The notes below the pieces were generated by a model. The model was not told where the DNA came from. It worked only from the letters and a program-made list of their open reading frames with translations, and made no database searches. The translations under genes were made by a program, and so were the position numbers. DNA of 64,000 nucleotides from DASYPQ01 sp041488095 (GTDB taxonomy: Bacteria > Planctomycetota > UBA1135 > GCA-002686595): the NCBI GenBank assembly GCA_041488095.1, contig JBGPOP010000007.1, positions 1 to 64,000 of the forward strand, read 5' to 3'. This document shows, piece after piece, positions 7,562 to 15,609 of the stretch (its first letter is position 1; each line of letters opens with the position of its first letter).

Positions 7562-8842
7562 ATGAGAACAGCAGTTCATCCGAACCAGATTTTGCGCCGG
7601 GACCGCATTGTTCGAGGGCTGCGACGCTTGGTCGCTAGGAATCCGGCCCCTGCCATGTCGGCGATGACGAGGATCGCTTCCGAGATCGTCGGCTACATGG
7701 AGCAGAAGCTAGCGGACAGGCGCACGCGCGCCTTCATGCGGTTGAAGCTGCTGGAGATTGCGAAGAGGGTCCTGCTCCACCCTGAGGAGATGGATTCTCG
7801 CTCGGGCGTCGGTATAGATCCCGAGCGGTGTCCTCCCGGAGTCGAGCCCGCGATCGCGGTTCATCTTGGCAACATGAAGAAGTGGCAGGCCGAGGCCTAT
7901 CGCGCACTCGGCTACTACGGCCTGGAAGTGGACCTGGAACTCTGGAACCAAGTTGGCCATCTCAAGAGCGCGCGGGATGCTGGCTTCGATGTCTGTGGCC
8001 GGCACGCCATCGACGCCTATGCGTTCGCAGTCAGCCACGTCTTGTCGAGGGGAAAGCAGAGCATCACATCGGCTCTCGCGGACCTCGATCCCTCGAAGGT
8101 GTCCTGTCCGTTTGCGACACCGGTCATGGCCCTCGATGAATTCTTGCGGATGGAGATGCGGGCACCGCTTGACGAGGAACGCGACGAGAACAACTGGTGG
8201 AGGCTAGCTATTCTGCTTCTTCTCGGGATCGATCCGACCTTCGACGGCAGCGGAGTGGGGTTGGCGCAGCCCCTTTCGTGGGATGGCCACGTCTCCGATG
8301 ACATCTGCTCAGATCGCAAACGCATCTTGGAGTCGTGCCGGATGTACTGGCCTCGTTCCGAAGACCTCAGCGCCGACGAACATCTGCTCGTCATGTTGCA
8401 ACGAACACACGAACACCTCGATGAGGCCGTCCGTGAACGCAGAAATAAGCCGACTCCGACCCTCCATGATCCGCTCCCGCATCTCGAGGAAGAGGGGGAG
8501 AAGTTGGCGAAGCGAGTCATGCCAAATCCGGATGCCCAGCGACTTAGAGATCGCCTCGGCCGACTGCGAGACATGAGCGAGACAGAGACACTCTCGCCTA
8601 CGGAGGTCATGGACATCTACGGGATCGCAAGTATCGACGAGCGCGACTTTCTTCGTAGCCCACAATTCGTAGCTCGGTCAGCATCGCCGAAGGCGTATCA
8701 ACTCCCCCGACCCGTTGGTTCGGGGCAGAAGGGGGCGAAGGGTCGATACGAATCTCAAGCTGCGTGGCGTCCGCTTGTCGTCTTGGAGGCGGCCAAGGGG
8801 TGGCTGAGCAGGCTCGGAGAGGACACCACGGGACTGTTCTAG
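7562..8842 (+). CDS. Large protein of unknown function
   Basis: 426 residues from the ATG at 7562, which follows AGGTAGGG. A GTG 48 bases earlier keeps the same frame. The protein is soluble and mostly helical, with no signal peptide or membrane segment. Visible features are a Trp-rich centre (ENNWWRLAILLLLGIDPTF), a Cys/His-containing stretch (FDVCGRHAIDAYAF) and a charged region near 310-345. I recognise no family. It sits between the recombinase module and the iteron/primase module and uses codons less biased to G/C than the core genes, which fits acquired DNA. Confidence 0.6.
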   Translation: MRTAVHPNQILRRDRIVRGLRRLVARNPAPAMSAMTRIASEIVGYMEQKLADRRTRAFMRLKLLEIAKRVLLHPEEMDSRSGVGIDPERCPPGVEPAIAVHLGNMKKWQAEAYRALGYYGLEVDLELWNQVGHLKSARDAGFDVCGRHAIDAYAFAVSHVLSRGKQSITSALADLDPSKVSCPFATPVMALDEFLRMEMRAPLDEERDENNWWRLAILLLLGIDPTFDGSGVGLAQPLSWDGHVSDDICSDRKRILESCRMYWPRSEDLSADEHLLVMLQRTHEHLDEAVRERRNKPTPTLHDPLPHLEEEGEKLAKRVMPNPDAQRLRDRLGRLRDMSETETLSPTEVMDIYGIASIDERDFLRSPQFVARSASPKAYQLPRPVGSGQKGAKGRYESQAAWRPLVVLEAAKGWLSRLGEDTTGLF

Positions 8843-8883
8843 CGATTTGTCCGAAATCGAATCGGAAATCGTCGGTCTTGCCG

Positions 8884-8976
8884 GTGCCTGGTCGCGGACA
8901 CCCCGTGCCAGGACGAACGCACTTCAGTGCCAGGTGATGTCCTTCTGGTGCCTGGACAGGTCGATGCGGCGCCTGG
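8884..8976. repeat. Five phased iterons (GTGCCWGG, 21-22 bp period)
   Basis: Copies of GTGCC[T/A]GG start at 8884, 8905, 8927, 8948 and 8969 (the last is GCGCCTGG). The spacings are 21, 22, 21 and 21 bp, about two helical turns, so all copies face the same side of the helix. The array lies in the 224-base gap before the excisionase-like HTH and primase-helicase genes. This is the layout of an iteron origin or a cooperative operator. Confidence 0.8.
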
Positions 8977-9066
8977 ATGGGGCCCGCTGACCTCGTTCAA
9001 CGTCATCCGCACTCGCTGCATACATCCTTTCCGTCTGCACCGAGATCGGTTCCTCTCGCGCTTGCA

Positions 9067-9267
9067 ATGAAGCAAGCAACAGGCAATCGACTTATTACGG
9101 CGTCCACGTGCGCCGGCCGCCTCCGGGTACATCGCAGCACCGTTACTCGTTGGATCCAGCACGGGCTCCTCCCCGCTTGGAGGATTGGGGGAACGATCCG
9201 CGTTGATTGGGACGAGGTCGTCCGTGTGGTGCGCCAGAACACGACGGGCGGTGTGCGTCATGGCTGA
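9067..9267 (+). CDS. Excisionase/MerR-type HTH DNA-binding protein
   Basis: 66 residues comprising little more than one winged helix: TASTCAGRLRVHRSTVTRWI, then GLLPAWRIGGTIRVDWDEV, the standard arrangement of helix-turn-helix 17/excisionase domains. Such proteins act as recombination directionality factors or as regulators. Its end overlaps the primase gene by 8 bases, indicating translational coupling, and it follows the iteron array, which it might bind. Confidence 0.8.
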   Translation: MKQATGNRLITASTCAGRLRVHRSTVTRWIQHGLLPAWRIGGTIRVDWDEVVRVVRQNTTGGVRHG

Positions 9268-12031
9268 GCCCAAGACAGCGTCTCCCGATTCGACGGAGTC
9301 CCGGGTGGCCGAGGCCGTGAAGGCCCACGCTCGCGGCTGGAAGCACACGCCCGCTCGAGGCAAGAGACCCTTCCTGAAGGAGTGGCAGCTCCAGCCCGAT
9401 CCCAGCCTGGAGGACGTCCAGCGGTGGGCGCGAGCGGGGAACCTTGGCATCCGCACAGGACGCGTGTCGGATCTCTGCGTAATCGACGACGACACGGCCG
9501 ATGGCTCCGCCGCCAGGACGCTCGGGTTGCCGCCGACCGTGACGGCGGTGACGGGGAAGGGGCGGAAGCACTACTACTTTCGCTTGCCTGCCGCCGTGCA
9601 GATTGGCAATTCGACTTCGAGGCTCGCCGCCAACGTCGACGCGAAGTGCGAGGGGGGGATGGTGATCGCCGTCGGCTCGATCCATCCCGAGACGGGGCGC
9701 ATGTACGAGTGGGCGCTAGGGCTCTCGCCCGAGGAGATCGAGATGGCCGAGCTGCCCGCTCACATTGCGGCAGCCCTCGCCAAGAAGAAGCCGAAGCCTG
9801 AGAGGTTCGCTCCGGGACAGCCGGATCACGAGCGACTGCGCAACTACGCGCGGGTGGCCTTCCAGCGTCATGTCGAGTCAGTGGGCGTGGTTCCCGAGGG
9901 ACAACGAAACAACATCCTGAACCGCGCTGCATTCGTGCTCGGCCGTTTCGTTGGGGCAGGCCTGCTCGATCGCCACGAAGTCGAAGAAGCTCTGTACGCC
10001 GCCGCACGGTCGGCGGGCCTTGAGGAGCAGGAAGTCCGCGCCACGATCCGAAGCGGAATCGAATCGGGCATCAGCGATCCTCACGATCTAAAGGTCCTCG
10101 CGCGCAAAGCTGGGAAGGCGATCGAGGACGGCAGCGAAATCCCGATCCGCCCCAGGCCGGACGAGAAGAATCGCCCGCTCATTGTCTGCGAAGGCGGAAA
10201 GCTCCCCGAGATCGTGGACGCGGCCGAAAAGGCCCTGCTCAAGGATCGTGGACAGCAGCTCTATCAGCGCGAAAGCCTGATGGTCCGCATGGTGCGATCG
10301 AGCAATGTGCAACTGGCAGATGGCATTCGCCGCCCGGTGGGCGCGCTGACGCTGATGCTGGTTGAGCCTGCGTATCTCGTTGAGCGCTTCACACGCGCTG
10401 CGAGCTTCCAAAAATTCGACAGCCGCCTCGGGGACTACAAGATCATCGATTGTCCCGAGCGAGTGGCGAACACGTACCTCGCACGCAAGGGATTCTGGAA
10501 CGTCCCCGTGCTTCGCGGTGTTGTGGAAGCGCCCACCTTGCGGCCGGATGGAACCAGTCTACAGGCCGCGGGCTACGACCCCGGGACCGGGCTCTACTTC
10601 GATCCGGGGATGACTCAGTTCCGGCAGGTGCCCGAGCATCCGACCCTCGATGACGCGCGGGCCGCACTCGCTGATCTCCTCAGACTTCTGATCGGCTTTC
10701 CTTTCGTGGCGCCGTGCGATCGGGCCGCAGCACTCGCCGCGATCCTGACGGGCCTCATCCGCCGTTCACTTCGAACCGCGCCGATGTTCGGTTTCCGTGC
10801 TCCGACGATGGGCACCGGCAAGTCGCTCCTCGCCGACATCGTGGCGATGTTCGCGACCGGGCGCACAGTGCCGGCCATGCCGCAGGGCAAGGACGAGGAC
10901 GAGTTTCGGAAGCGAATGTTGGCGCTTCTGATCGAAGGCGATCCGGTTTGCTGCATCGACAACATCGAGCGGCCGCTCTCGAGTTCGGCTTTGTGCTCGG
11001 TCCTGACACAGGAGACGTGGAAGGATCGTGTGCTCGGCAAGACCGGGATGGCGACGGTGCCCACGTGCACCACGATGCTCGCGACCGGAAATAATCTCGT
11101 CTTCGTTGGCGACCTGACAACCAGGGTGGTCGTGTCGGACCTCGACGCCGGGATGGAACGGCCGGAGGAGCGCACGTTCAATGTCAATCTGTATGAGTAC
11201 GTTCCTGTGCATCGTGACGAGCTCGTGCCGGCCGCTCTCACGATACTGCGGGGGTACCACGTCGCTGGGCGACCGGGTCAGCGTCTGACGCCATTCGGCC
11301 GTTTCGAGTCGTGGTCGGACTGGGTGCGCTCAGCCCTCGTCTGGGTTGGTGAGTCAGATCCCTGCGAGGGACGCAAACGAATCGAGGCTGCTGATCCCGT
11401 GCGCCGCGACATCCAGGCCGTCTTCTCGAGCTGGTGGACGCGATTCAAGGACGAGCAGAAGACGGTCTCCGATCTCGTGCGCGCGGTCGAGGGAGGTCCA
11501 CAGGACGGGGACGACCCGCTTCGCGATTCACTACGGGCGATCGGAACCGGGCGTGGGGGAACCCTCGATCCCCGTCGGATCGGGCATTGGCTGCAGTCCC
11601 ACGATCACCGCGTCGAGTCCGGGGTACGCCTGGAGCGCGTCGGGGAGCGCCAGGGCGTCGCTCTATGGCGGCTGATCCAGGTCGCCCCCGTTCCAGGGGG
11701 ATGTGTGGGTTCCGTGGGATCTGTCCACCGGACCGAAGAAAACTGTCAGTCCGACCAGAGCGACACAGGTGGAGGGCGAGCAGGAGAACCCCAACAGGCG
11801 GACGCCCGCCATTTTTCCTCGATCCGAGGTTTGGATCCCACACATCCCACACATCCCACCGCCGCCGTCAGGCCGGATCGCGGCGGGGGGATCATCGAGA
11901 GCGTGGTCGCGGATTTCGACGGCACGATCGTCGACGGGAACCCGCCCGCGCAGCCGCCGCCCGCCCCACCGAAGCCGCGGATCGAGACGCCTGGATTCGG
12001 ATTCGGGGAAACGGGCAGCGAGTATGACTGA
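9260..12031 (+). CDS. Bifunctional DNA primase/polymerase-helicase-like replication protein
   Basis: 923 residues from the ATG that overlaps the upstream HTH gene. The N-terminus is a prim-pol (AEP) domain: KxPFLKEWQ, IDDD at residues 75-78 as catalytic acids, GKGRKHYYFRLP and GGMVIAVGSIHPETG. A PriCT-like helical segment follows (EGQRNNILNRAAFVLGRF). The C-terminal half has an ATPase domain with Walker A TMGTGKS near residue 518, an acidic hydrophobic Walker B-like segment (VCCIDNIE) and a sensor-like MLATGNN, resembling D5/primase-associated helicases. The tail (after about 830) is Pro- and Gly-rich. It should prime and unwind DNA for autonomous replication of the element; the iterons upstream are the candidate origin. 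Confidence 0.88.
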   Translation: MAEPKTASPDSTESRVAEAVKAHARGWKHTPARGKRPFLKEWQLQPDPSLEDVQRWARAGNLGIRTGRVSDLCVIDDDTADGSAARTLGLPPTVTAVTGKGRKHYYFRLPAAVQIGNSTSRLAANVDAKCEGGMVIAVGSIHPETGRMYEWALGLSPEEIEMAELPAHIAAALAKKKPKPERFAPGQPDHERLRNYARVAFQRHVESVGVVPEGQRNNILNRAAFVLGRFVGAGLLDRHEVEEALYAAARSAGLEEQEVRATIRSGIESGISDPHDLKVLARKAGKAIEDGSEIPIRPRPDEKNRPLIVCEGGKLPEIVDAAEKALLKDRGQQLYQRESLMVRMVRSSNVQLADGIRRPVGALTLMLVEPAYLVERFTRAASFQKFDSRLGDYKIIDCPERVANTYLARKGFWNVPVLRGVVEAPTLRPDGTSLQAAGYDPGTGLYFDPGMTQFRQVPEHPTLDDARAALADLLRLLIGFPFVAPCDRAAALAAILTGLIRRSLRTAPMFGFRAPTMGTGKSLLADIVAMFATGRTVPAMPQGKDEDEFRKRMLALLIEGDPVCCIDNIERPLSSSALCSVLTQETWKDRVLGKTGMATVPTCTTMLATGNNLVFVGDLTTRVVVSDLDAGMERPEERTFNVNLYEYVPVHRDELVPAALTILRGYHVAGRPGQRLTPFGRFESWSDWVRSALVWVGESDPCEGRKRIEAADPVRRDIQAVFSSWWTRFKDEQKTVSDLVRAVEGGPQDGDDPLRDSLRAIGTGRGGTLDPRRIGHWLQSHDHRVESGVRLERVGERQGVALWRLIQVAPVPGGCVGSVGSVHRTEENCQSDQSDTGGGRAGEPQQADARHFSSIRGLDPTHPTHPTAAVRPDRGGGIIESVVADFDGTIVDGNPPAQPPPAPPKPRIETPGFGFGETGSEYD

Positions 12032-12305
12032 CCTCGCGATCTCCGAGGTGCGCTTTATCGAAGCCCCGGTCCAGTACCACGACGGCGGTCTCCTCGGCTG
12101 GGCGACCTGCGTCGTGGACAACGGCCTCGGCGTCGCGCTCGGGGTGCGGCGGACGGTGGATGGACGTCTGACCCTCTCGTTCCCGGCGCGGCTAGATGAC
12201 CAGGGTCGGCGGCACAACTCGACCTGGCCGATCGATCAGTCGACGCGCGACGCCTTCGAGGCAAGGGTGTTCGGAGAGCTACAGGCGCAGGGGGTGCTGC
12301 CGTGA
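12024..12305 (+). CDS. SpoVG-like small protein
   Basis: 93 residues. It has the beta-rich pattern of SpoVG-type proteins: an initial ISEVRF strand, then LLGWATCVVDNGLGVALGV and LTLSFPARLD, and a final helix (STRDAFEARVFGELQAQG). SpoVG-family proteins bind nucleic acids; here a role in element replication or regulation is possible. The ATG overlaps the stop of the primase gene by 8 bases, and the stop overlaps the next GTG. The family call rests on pattern resemblance. Confidence 0.6.
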   Translation: MTDLAISEVRFIEAPVQYHDGGLLGWATCVVDNGLGVALGVRRTVDGRLTLSFPARLDDQGRRHNSTWPIDQSTRDAFEARVFGELQAQGVLP

Positions 12306-12532
12306 TCCTCCTCAAGGATCCCTCCGCGCTGACGCCCGAGGAGCGCCTCGCGGAGGTCGCCGCGATACTCGCGCGCGGCTGGAGCCGGTCGCATTTGCGA
12401 ACGACTGCGACTGCGCAGGAAGGCGACGCAGAAACCGCCAACGGAGAGCGGAATCAGCTTGCGTCCCTCGGCTACGTCGAGCCCTTGTGCAGCGACGTGG
12501 TGAACAGCCGCGAGAACGAGGAGGTTGCATGA
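12302..12532 (+). CDS. Small conserved recombinase-associated protein
   Basis: 76 residues from a GTG that overlaps the preceding TGA (GTGA). The N-terminus LLKDPSALTPEERLAEVAAILARG is highly characteristic of a small protein family that I know from mobile elements, encoded next to DUF2924 and large serine recombinase genes. The remaining half is variable and polar. The function is unknown. Its end overlaps the DUF2924 gene by ATGA, so it lies inside a five-gene overlapping run. Confidence 0.75.
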   Translation: MILLKDPSALTPEERLAEVAAILARGWSRSHLRTTATAQEGDAETANGERNQLASLGYVEPLCSDVVNSRENEEVA

Positions 12533-12999
12533 CGACGAAGACCATTCCCGAGGAGATCGCGGAGCTGCGCGCGATGGACGTATCGTCGCTCGCCGCGCGG
12601 TACGAGGCCGTGTTCGGTCGCGCGCCGCGCGTGAAGCACCGCGAGTTCCTGTGGAAACGGATCGCCTGGAAGATCCAGGAGCAGCGCTTCGGCGGGCTCT
12701 CCGAGGTCGCCAAGCTCCGCCTCGACGAGCTGATCGCGGAGATTGACCTGCCGCTCGGCGAGGCGACGCGCACCGTCACGGGCCGGCTGGCGTCCGTGGC
12801 CAATCGCGGCCAGCCCGCGGTCGGCACGACGATCGTCCGAGAGTGGCGCGGCCAGCAGATCGCCGTGCGCGTCGTCGAGAACGGCTTCGAGTGGAACGGC
12901 GTCGTCTACAGGTCGCTCTCGGCGGTGGCGAGCGCGGTTACGAAATCGCATTGGAACGGCAGGCTCTTCTTCGGCCTCTCGAAGGAGCGGACGCGGTGA
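12529..12999 (+). CDS. DUF2924 domain protein
   Basis: 156 residues, usual size for the family. It contains the family signatures: VSSLAARYEAVFGRAP, a following LWKRIAWKIQE helix, and near the C-terminus TTIVREWRGQQIAVRV followed by FEWNGVVYRSLSAVASAVT and WNGRLFFGL. DUF2924 proteins nearly always sit directly before a large serine recombinase, as here, and are presumed accessory factors in recombination, though no activity is established to my knowledge. Both gene borders overlap their neighbours by 4 bases (ATGA and GTGA). Confidence 0.9.
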   Translation: MTTKTIPEEIAELRAMDVSSLAARYEAVFGRAPRVKHREFLWKRIAWKIQEQRFGGLSEVAKLRLDELIAEIDLPLGEATRTVTGRLASVANRGQPAVGTTIVREWRGQQIAVRVVENGFEWNGVVYRSLSAVASAVTKSHWNGRLFFGLSKERTR

Positions 13000-14570
13000 T
13001 CCAAGCGACGAGGTCCAGGAAGGTGCGCGAGGCCGCCCCCTTGACGGTGCGCGTCGCGGTCTACACGCGCAAGAGCACCGAGGAAGGGCTCGACCAGGAG
13101 TTCAACACGCTCGACGCGCAGCGGAGCGCGGTTGAGGCGTACGTCACGAGCCAACGGAGCGAAGGCTGGGTCGCGCTGCCCGAGCGCTACGACGACGGCG
13201 GCTACACGGGCGCGAACATCGAGCGCCCTGCCTTCAAGCGCCTCCTCGCCGACATCGAAGCGGGGCTCGTCGACGTCGTGGCCGTCTACAAGATCGACCG
13301 CCTCAGCCGCTCGATGCTCGACTTCGTGCGGCTCATGGAGCTGTTCAAGCAACACGGCGTGACCTTCGTAAGCGTGACGCAGCAGTTCTCGACCACCAAC
13401 GCAGTCGGGCGGATGACGCTGAACCTGCTCGCCACGTTCGCGGAGTTCGAGCGCGAGACCATCTCTGAGCGCACGCGCGACAAGGTCAGGGCCGCGCGGA
13501 AGCGGGGGATGTGGACGGGCGGTCGCCCGATGCTCGGCTACGACGTGGTCGGGAAGAAACTGGTCGTGAACCGGGACGAGGCCGAGCAGGTGCGGGCGAT
13601 CTTCGCGCTCTACCTGGAGACGGGCAGCCTCATGGCAACCGTCGAGGAGCTTCGCCGTCGCGGGTTGCGCGCGAAGTCGTGGACGAACCAGGATGGCCGT
13701 CGCGTCCACGGCGGCGCCTTCGACAAGACGACGCTGCGGGCGCTGCTCCGCAACCCGGTCTACGTCGGTCGTATGCGCCTCGGGGCCGAATCGTTCCCCG
13801 CCGCGCACGAGGCCATCGTGGAGAAAGGGACCTGGGACGACGTCCAGGCGCAGCTCACGCGGCACGGCCGTCGCGGTGGCTCGGACGCGAGGAACAAGTA
13901 CGGCCTGCTCCTTCGCGGCATCCTCGCATGCGGCACCTGCGGATCGTCGATGACCGGCACGTACTCCCAGCGCAATGGCAGGCGCTGGGGGTTCTACGTC
14001 TGCTCGCGCGTCCACAAGCAGGGCGCGGCGGCGTGCCCCGGCAGCCGCGTATCGGTGGGGGAGATCGAGCCGTTCGTGGTCGAGAAGATCAGGGACATCG
14101 GGCGCGACCCGGCGCTCCTGCGAGAGGCGATCGCGGCGGCGCAGCGTGAACAGGAGGCGATGCGGCCCGGGCTGGAGGGCGAGGCTCGCCGTCTCGAATC
14201 CGAGAAGCGACAGCTCGCCTCCGAGCGCAAGAACCTCGTGGACGCCGTGGCCCAGGGCGGACCGGGGAGTGACACCCTGATGCGCCGGGTCGGGGACCTG
14301 GACGAGGTCCTGGTAGGCGTCGAGAAGCGGCTTGCCGGCACGCGGCGGGAGCTGGCCACGGTCCATGCCGCGACGATCGACGAGGACGAACTCCGGGCCG
14401 CGCTCGGATCCTTCGACCCGGTCTGGGACGAGCTGTTCCCGCGAGAGCGAGCTCGGATCCTGGCGCTCCTGATCGAGCGCGTGGTCTACACACGGAGCAC
14501 GGGGGACGTGTTGATCACCTTCCGGCCGAGCGGGGTCGCGAGCCTGGGGCGGAGGAGGGAGACGGCATGA
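12996..14570 (+). CDS. Large serine recombinase
   Basis: 524 residues from the GTG overlapping the DUF2924 stop. The N-terminal resolvase domain carries the nucleophile S27 in VYTRKSTEE and the motif YKIDRLSRSMLDF. A recombinase domain follows (RNPVYVGRMRLG). A zinc ribbon comes next (CGTCGSSM, then YVCSRV and CPGSR) and then a coiled coil (about 380-470) typical of phiC31-type integrases. It would catalyse integration or excision between att sites. It is the second complete site-specific recombinase of this element, besides the tyrosine enzyme at 5604, so two elements may have merged or each enzyme may serve a different step. Confidence 0.93.
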   Translation: MIQATRSRKVREAAPLTVRVAVYTRKSTEEGLDQEFNTLDAQRSAVEAYVTSQRSEGWVALPERYDDGGYTGANIERPAFKRLLADIEAGLVDVVAVYKIDRLSRSMLDFVRLMELFKQHGVTFVSVTQQFSTTNAVGRMTLNLLATFAEFERETISERTRDKVRAARKRGMWTGGRPMLGYDVVGKKLVVNRDEAEQVRAIFALYLETGSLMATVEELRRRGLRAKSWTNQDGRRVHGGAFDKTTLRALLRNPVYVGRMRLGAESFPAAHEAIVEKGTWDDVQAQLTRHGRRGGSDARNKYGLLLRGILACGTCGSSMTGTYSQRNGRRWGFYVCSRVHKQGAAACPGSRVSVGEIEPFVVEKIRDIGRDPALLREAIAAAQREQEAMRPGLEGEARRLESEKRQLASERKNLVDAVAQGGPGSDTLMRRVGDLDEVLVGVEKRLAGTRRELATVHAATIDEDELRAALGSFDPVWDELFPRERARILALLIERVVYTRSTGDVLITFRPSGVASLGRRRETA

Positions 14571-14611
14571 AGCTCCGCGTGGTAACGAGCCATTCCGCGT
14601 TCACGAGAGAT

Positions 14612-14833
14612 CTAGAGGACCGGAATCTTGCCGGAGCGCCGTCGTCGGGAATGCTCCGCTTCAATCCGCTTCCACAGTTCGCTGGTGCCCTCCAGAAGAT
14701 TGGGCCAGTCCTGTGCGCGATGGTTTTCCCGAATGAAGGAGAGATGGGAGAGCAAGCGACTCCTGACATCCATGAAGTGCGCCAGAGTCATTTCTTGGAG
14801 TTCGAGTGAGGAGTAGTCCGGGAACTTATCCAT
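14612..14833 (-). CDS. Small helical protein, hypothetical
   Basis: 73 residues, predicted almost entirely helical (SSLELQEMTLAHFMDVRSRL, then WPNLLEGTSELWKRIEAEH) with a basic tail. The amino-acid mix is that of a real protein, unlike the overlapping plus-strand frame at 14567-14809. An AGGA lies about 11 bases before the ATG. It converges on the serine recombinase gene. No family is recognised. Confidence 0.45.
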   Translation of the reverse strand: MDKFPDYSSLELQEMTLAHFMDVRSRLLSHLSFIRENHRAQDWPNLLEGTSELWKRIEAEHSRRRRSGKIPVL

Positions 14834-15365
14834 GATGGACGAATCCTGTTTGGGGCGAACGGAGGCATCATACGCCGCTGCGTCGAAGGAGGTGCGCTTT
14901 CCCGAGGGGCACACGGGGGGAGAGGTACATGAGACTGATGTCGCGGATCGAAGGGCGGGGGCGGGGCGGGTTACGGTCAGTTACCGACTCGTCCCGAGGC
15001 AGAATCGAGCCGTCCAGCCCAAGGAGAAGCCCAAGCCGCCCCCGCGCCCGCCTCGCCAAAGCGACCGGACGACCCGGATGCTCGCCCTGGCACACCACAT
15101 CGAGACCCTCGTTGAGGACGGCGTGCTGCACGACTACGCGGTCGCGGCACGGATTCTGGGGGTCACGCGGGCTCGGATGACGCAGGTACTGAACCTGATC
15201 CTGCTCGCGCCAGAGATCCAGGAGCGCGTGCTACTCGGCACGTTGGAAGTGCGCGAGAGGCGGCTCAGAGAGGCGCTGTGCTCGATGGAGTGGGACCTGC
15301 AACAACAGGAGCTTGGAACACCCGTCGCCAATCCAAGAAACAGAACGTTTATGCGCGGGAGGTAG
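14832..15365 (+). CDS. ParB/KorB-like helix-turn-helix protein of a recombinase module
   Basis: Up to 177 residues; the true start is unclear (ATG 14832 has no ribosome site; GTG 14892 follows AAGGAG and is an alternative). The conserved part is residues ~80-160: MLALAHHIETLVEDGVL, YAVAARILGVTRARMTQVLN (the helix-turn-helix) and LLAPEIQERVLLGTLEVRER. This resembles the DNA-binding core of ParB/KorB-type proteins and, to my knowledge, small proteins found beside large serine recombinases. A second, 5'-truncated and diverged copy is at 17095-17262. It probably binds element DNA; the partner and site are unknown. Confidence 0.65.
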   Translation: MMDESCLGRTEASYAAASKEVRFPEGHTGGEVHETDVADRRAGAGRVTVSYRLVPRQNRAVQPKEKPKPPPRPPRQSDRTTRMLALAHHIETLVEDGVLHDYAVAARILGVTRARMTQVLNLILLAPEIQERVLLGTLEVRERRLREALCSMEWDLQQQELGTPVANPRNRTFMRGR

Positions 15366-15609
15366 ATGCCCTCCACAGTGCACATCGTGACCTGAGTGCA
15401 CCTGACCCCCGAGGAGGAAAACGGCCTCGATTCTCCATCCACTTCGGCCCTTCCACCCTTCCAATCTGGAGCTTGCCGCCGAACCCAGCCTCGATTCCGA
15501 GTGTTGTAAGATCCATGCAGGTGCTCGCTGCCCTGTTCGAGCCCGAAGTCGGCACGGATCCTGCTACCGTGTGACGACCCTGCCCCGGCCTCTCCTCTGG
15601 AGAATTCGA

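Noticed and set aside
14567..14809. Plus-strand frame of 80 codons directly after the serine recombinase (ATGA overlap)
   Set aside because: Composition is not protein-like, and the opposite strand carries a better, helical 73-residue frame at 14612-14833.
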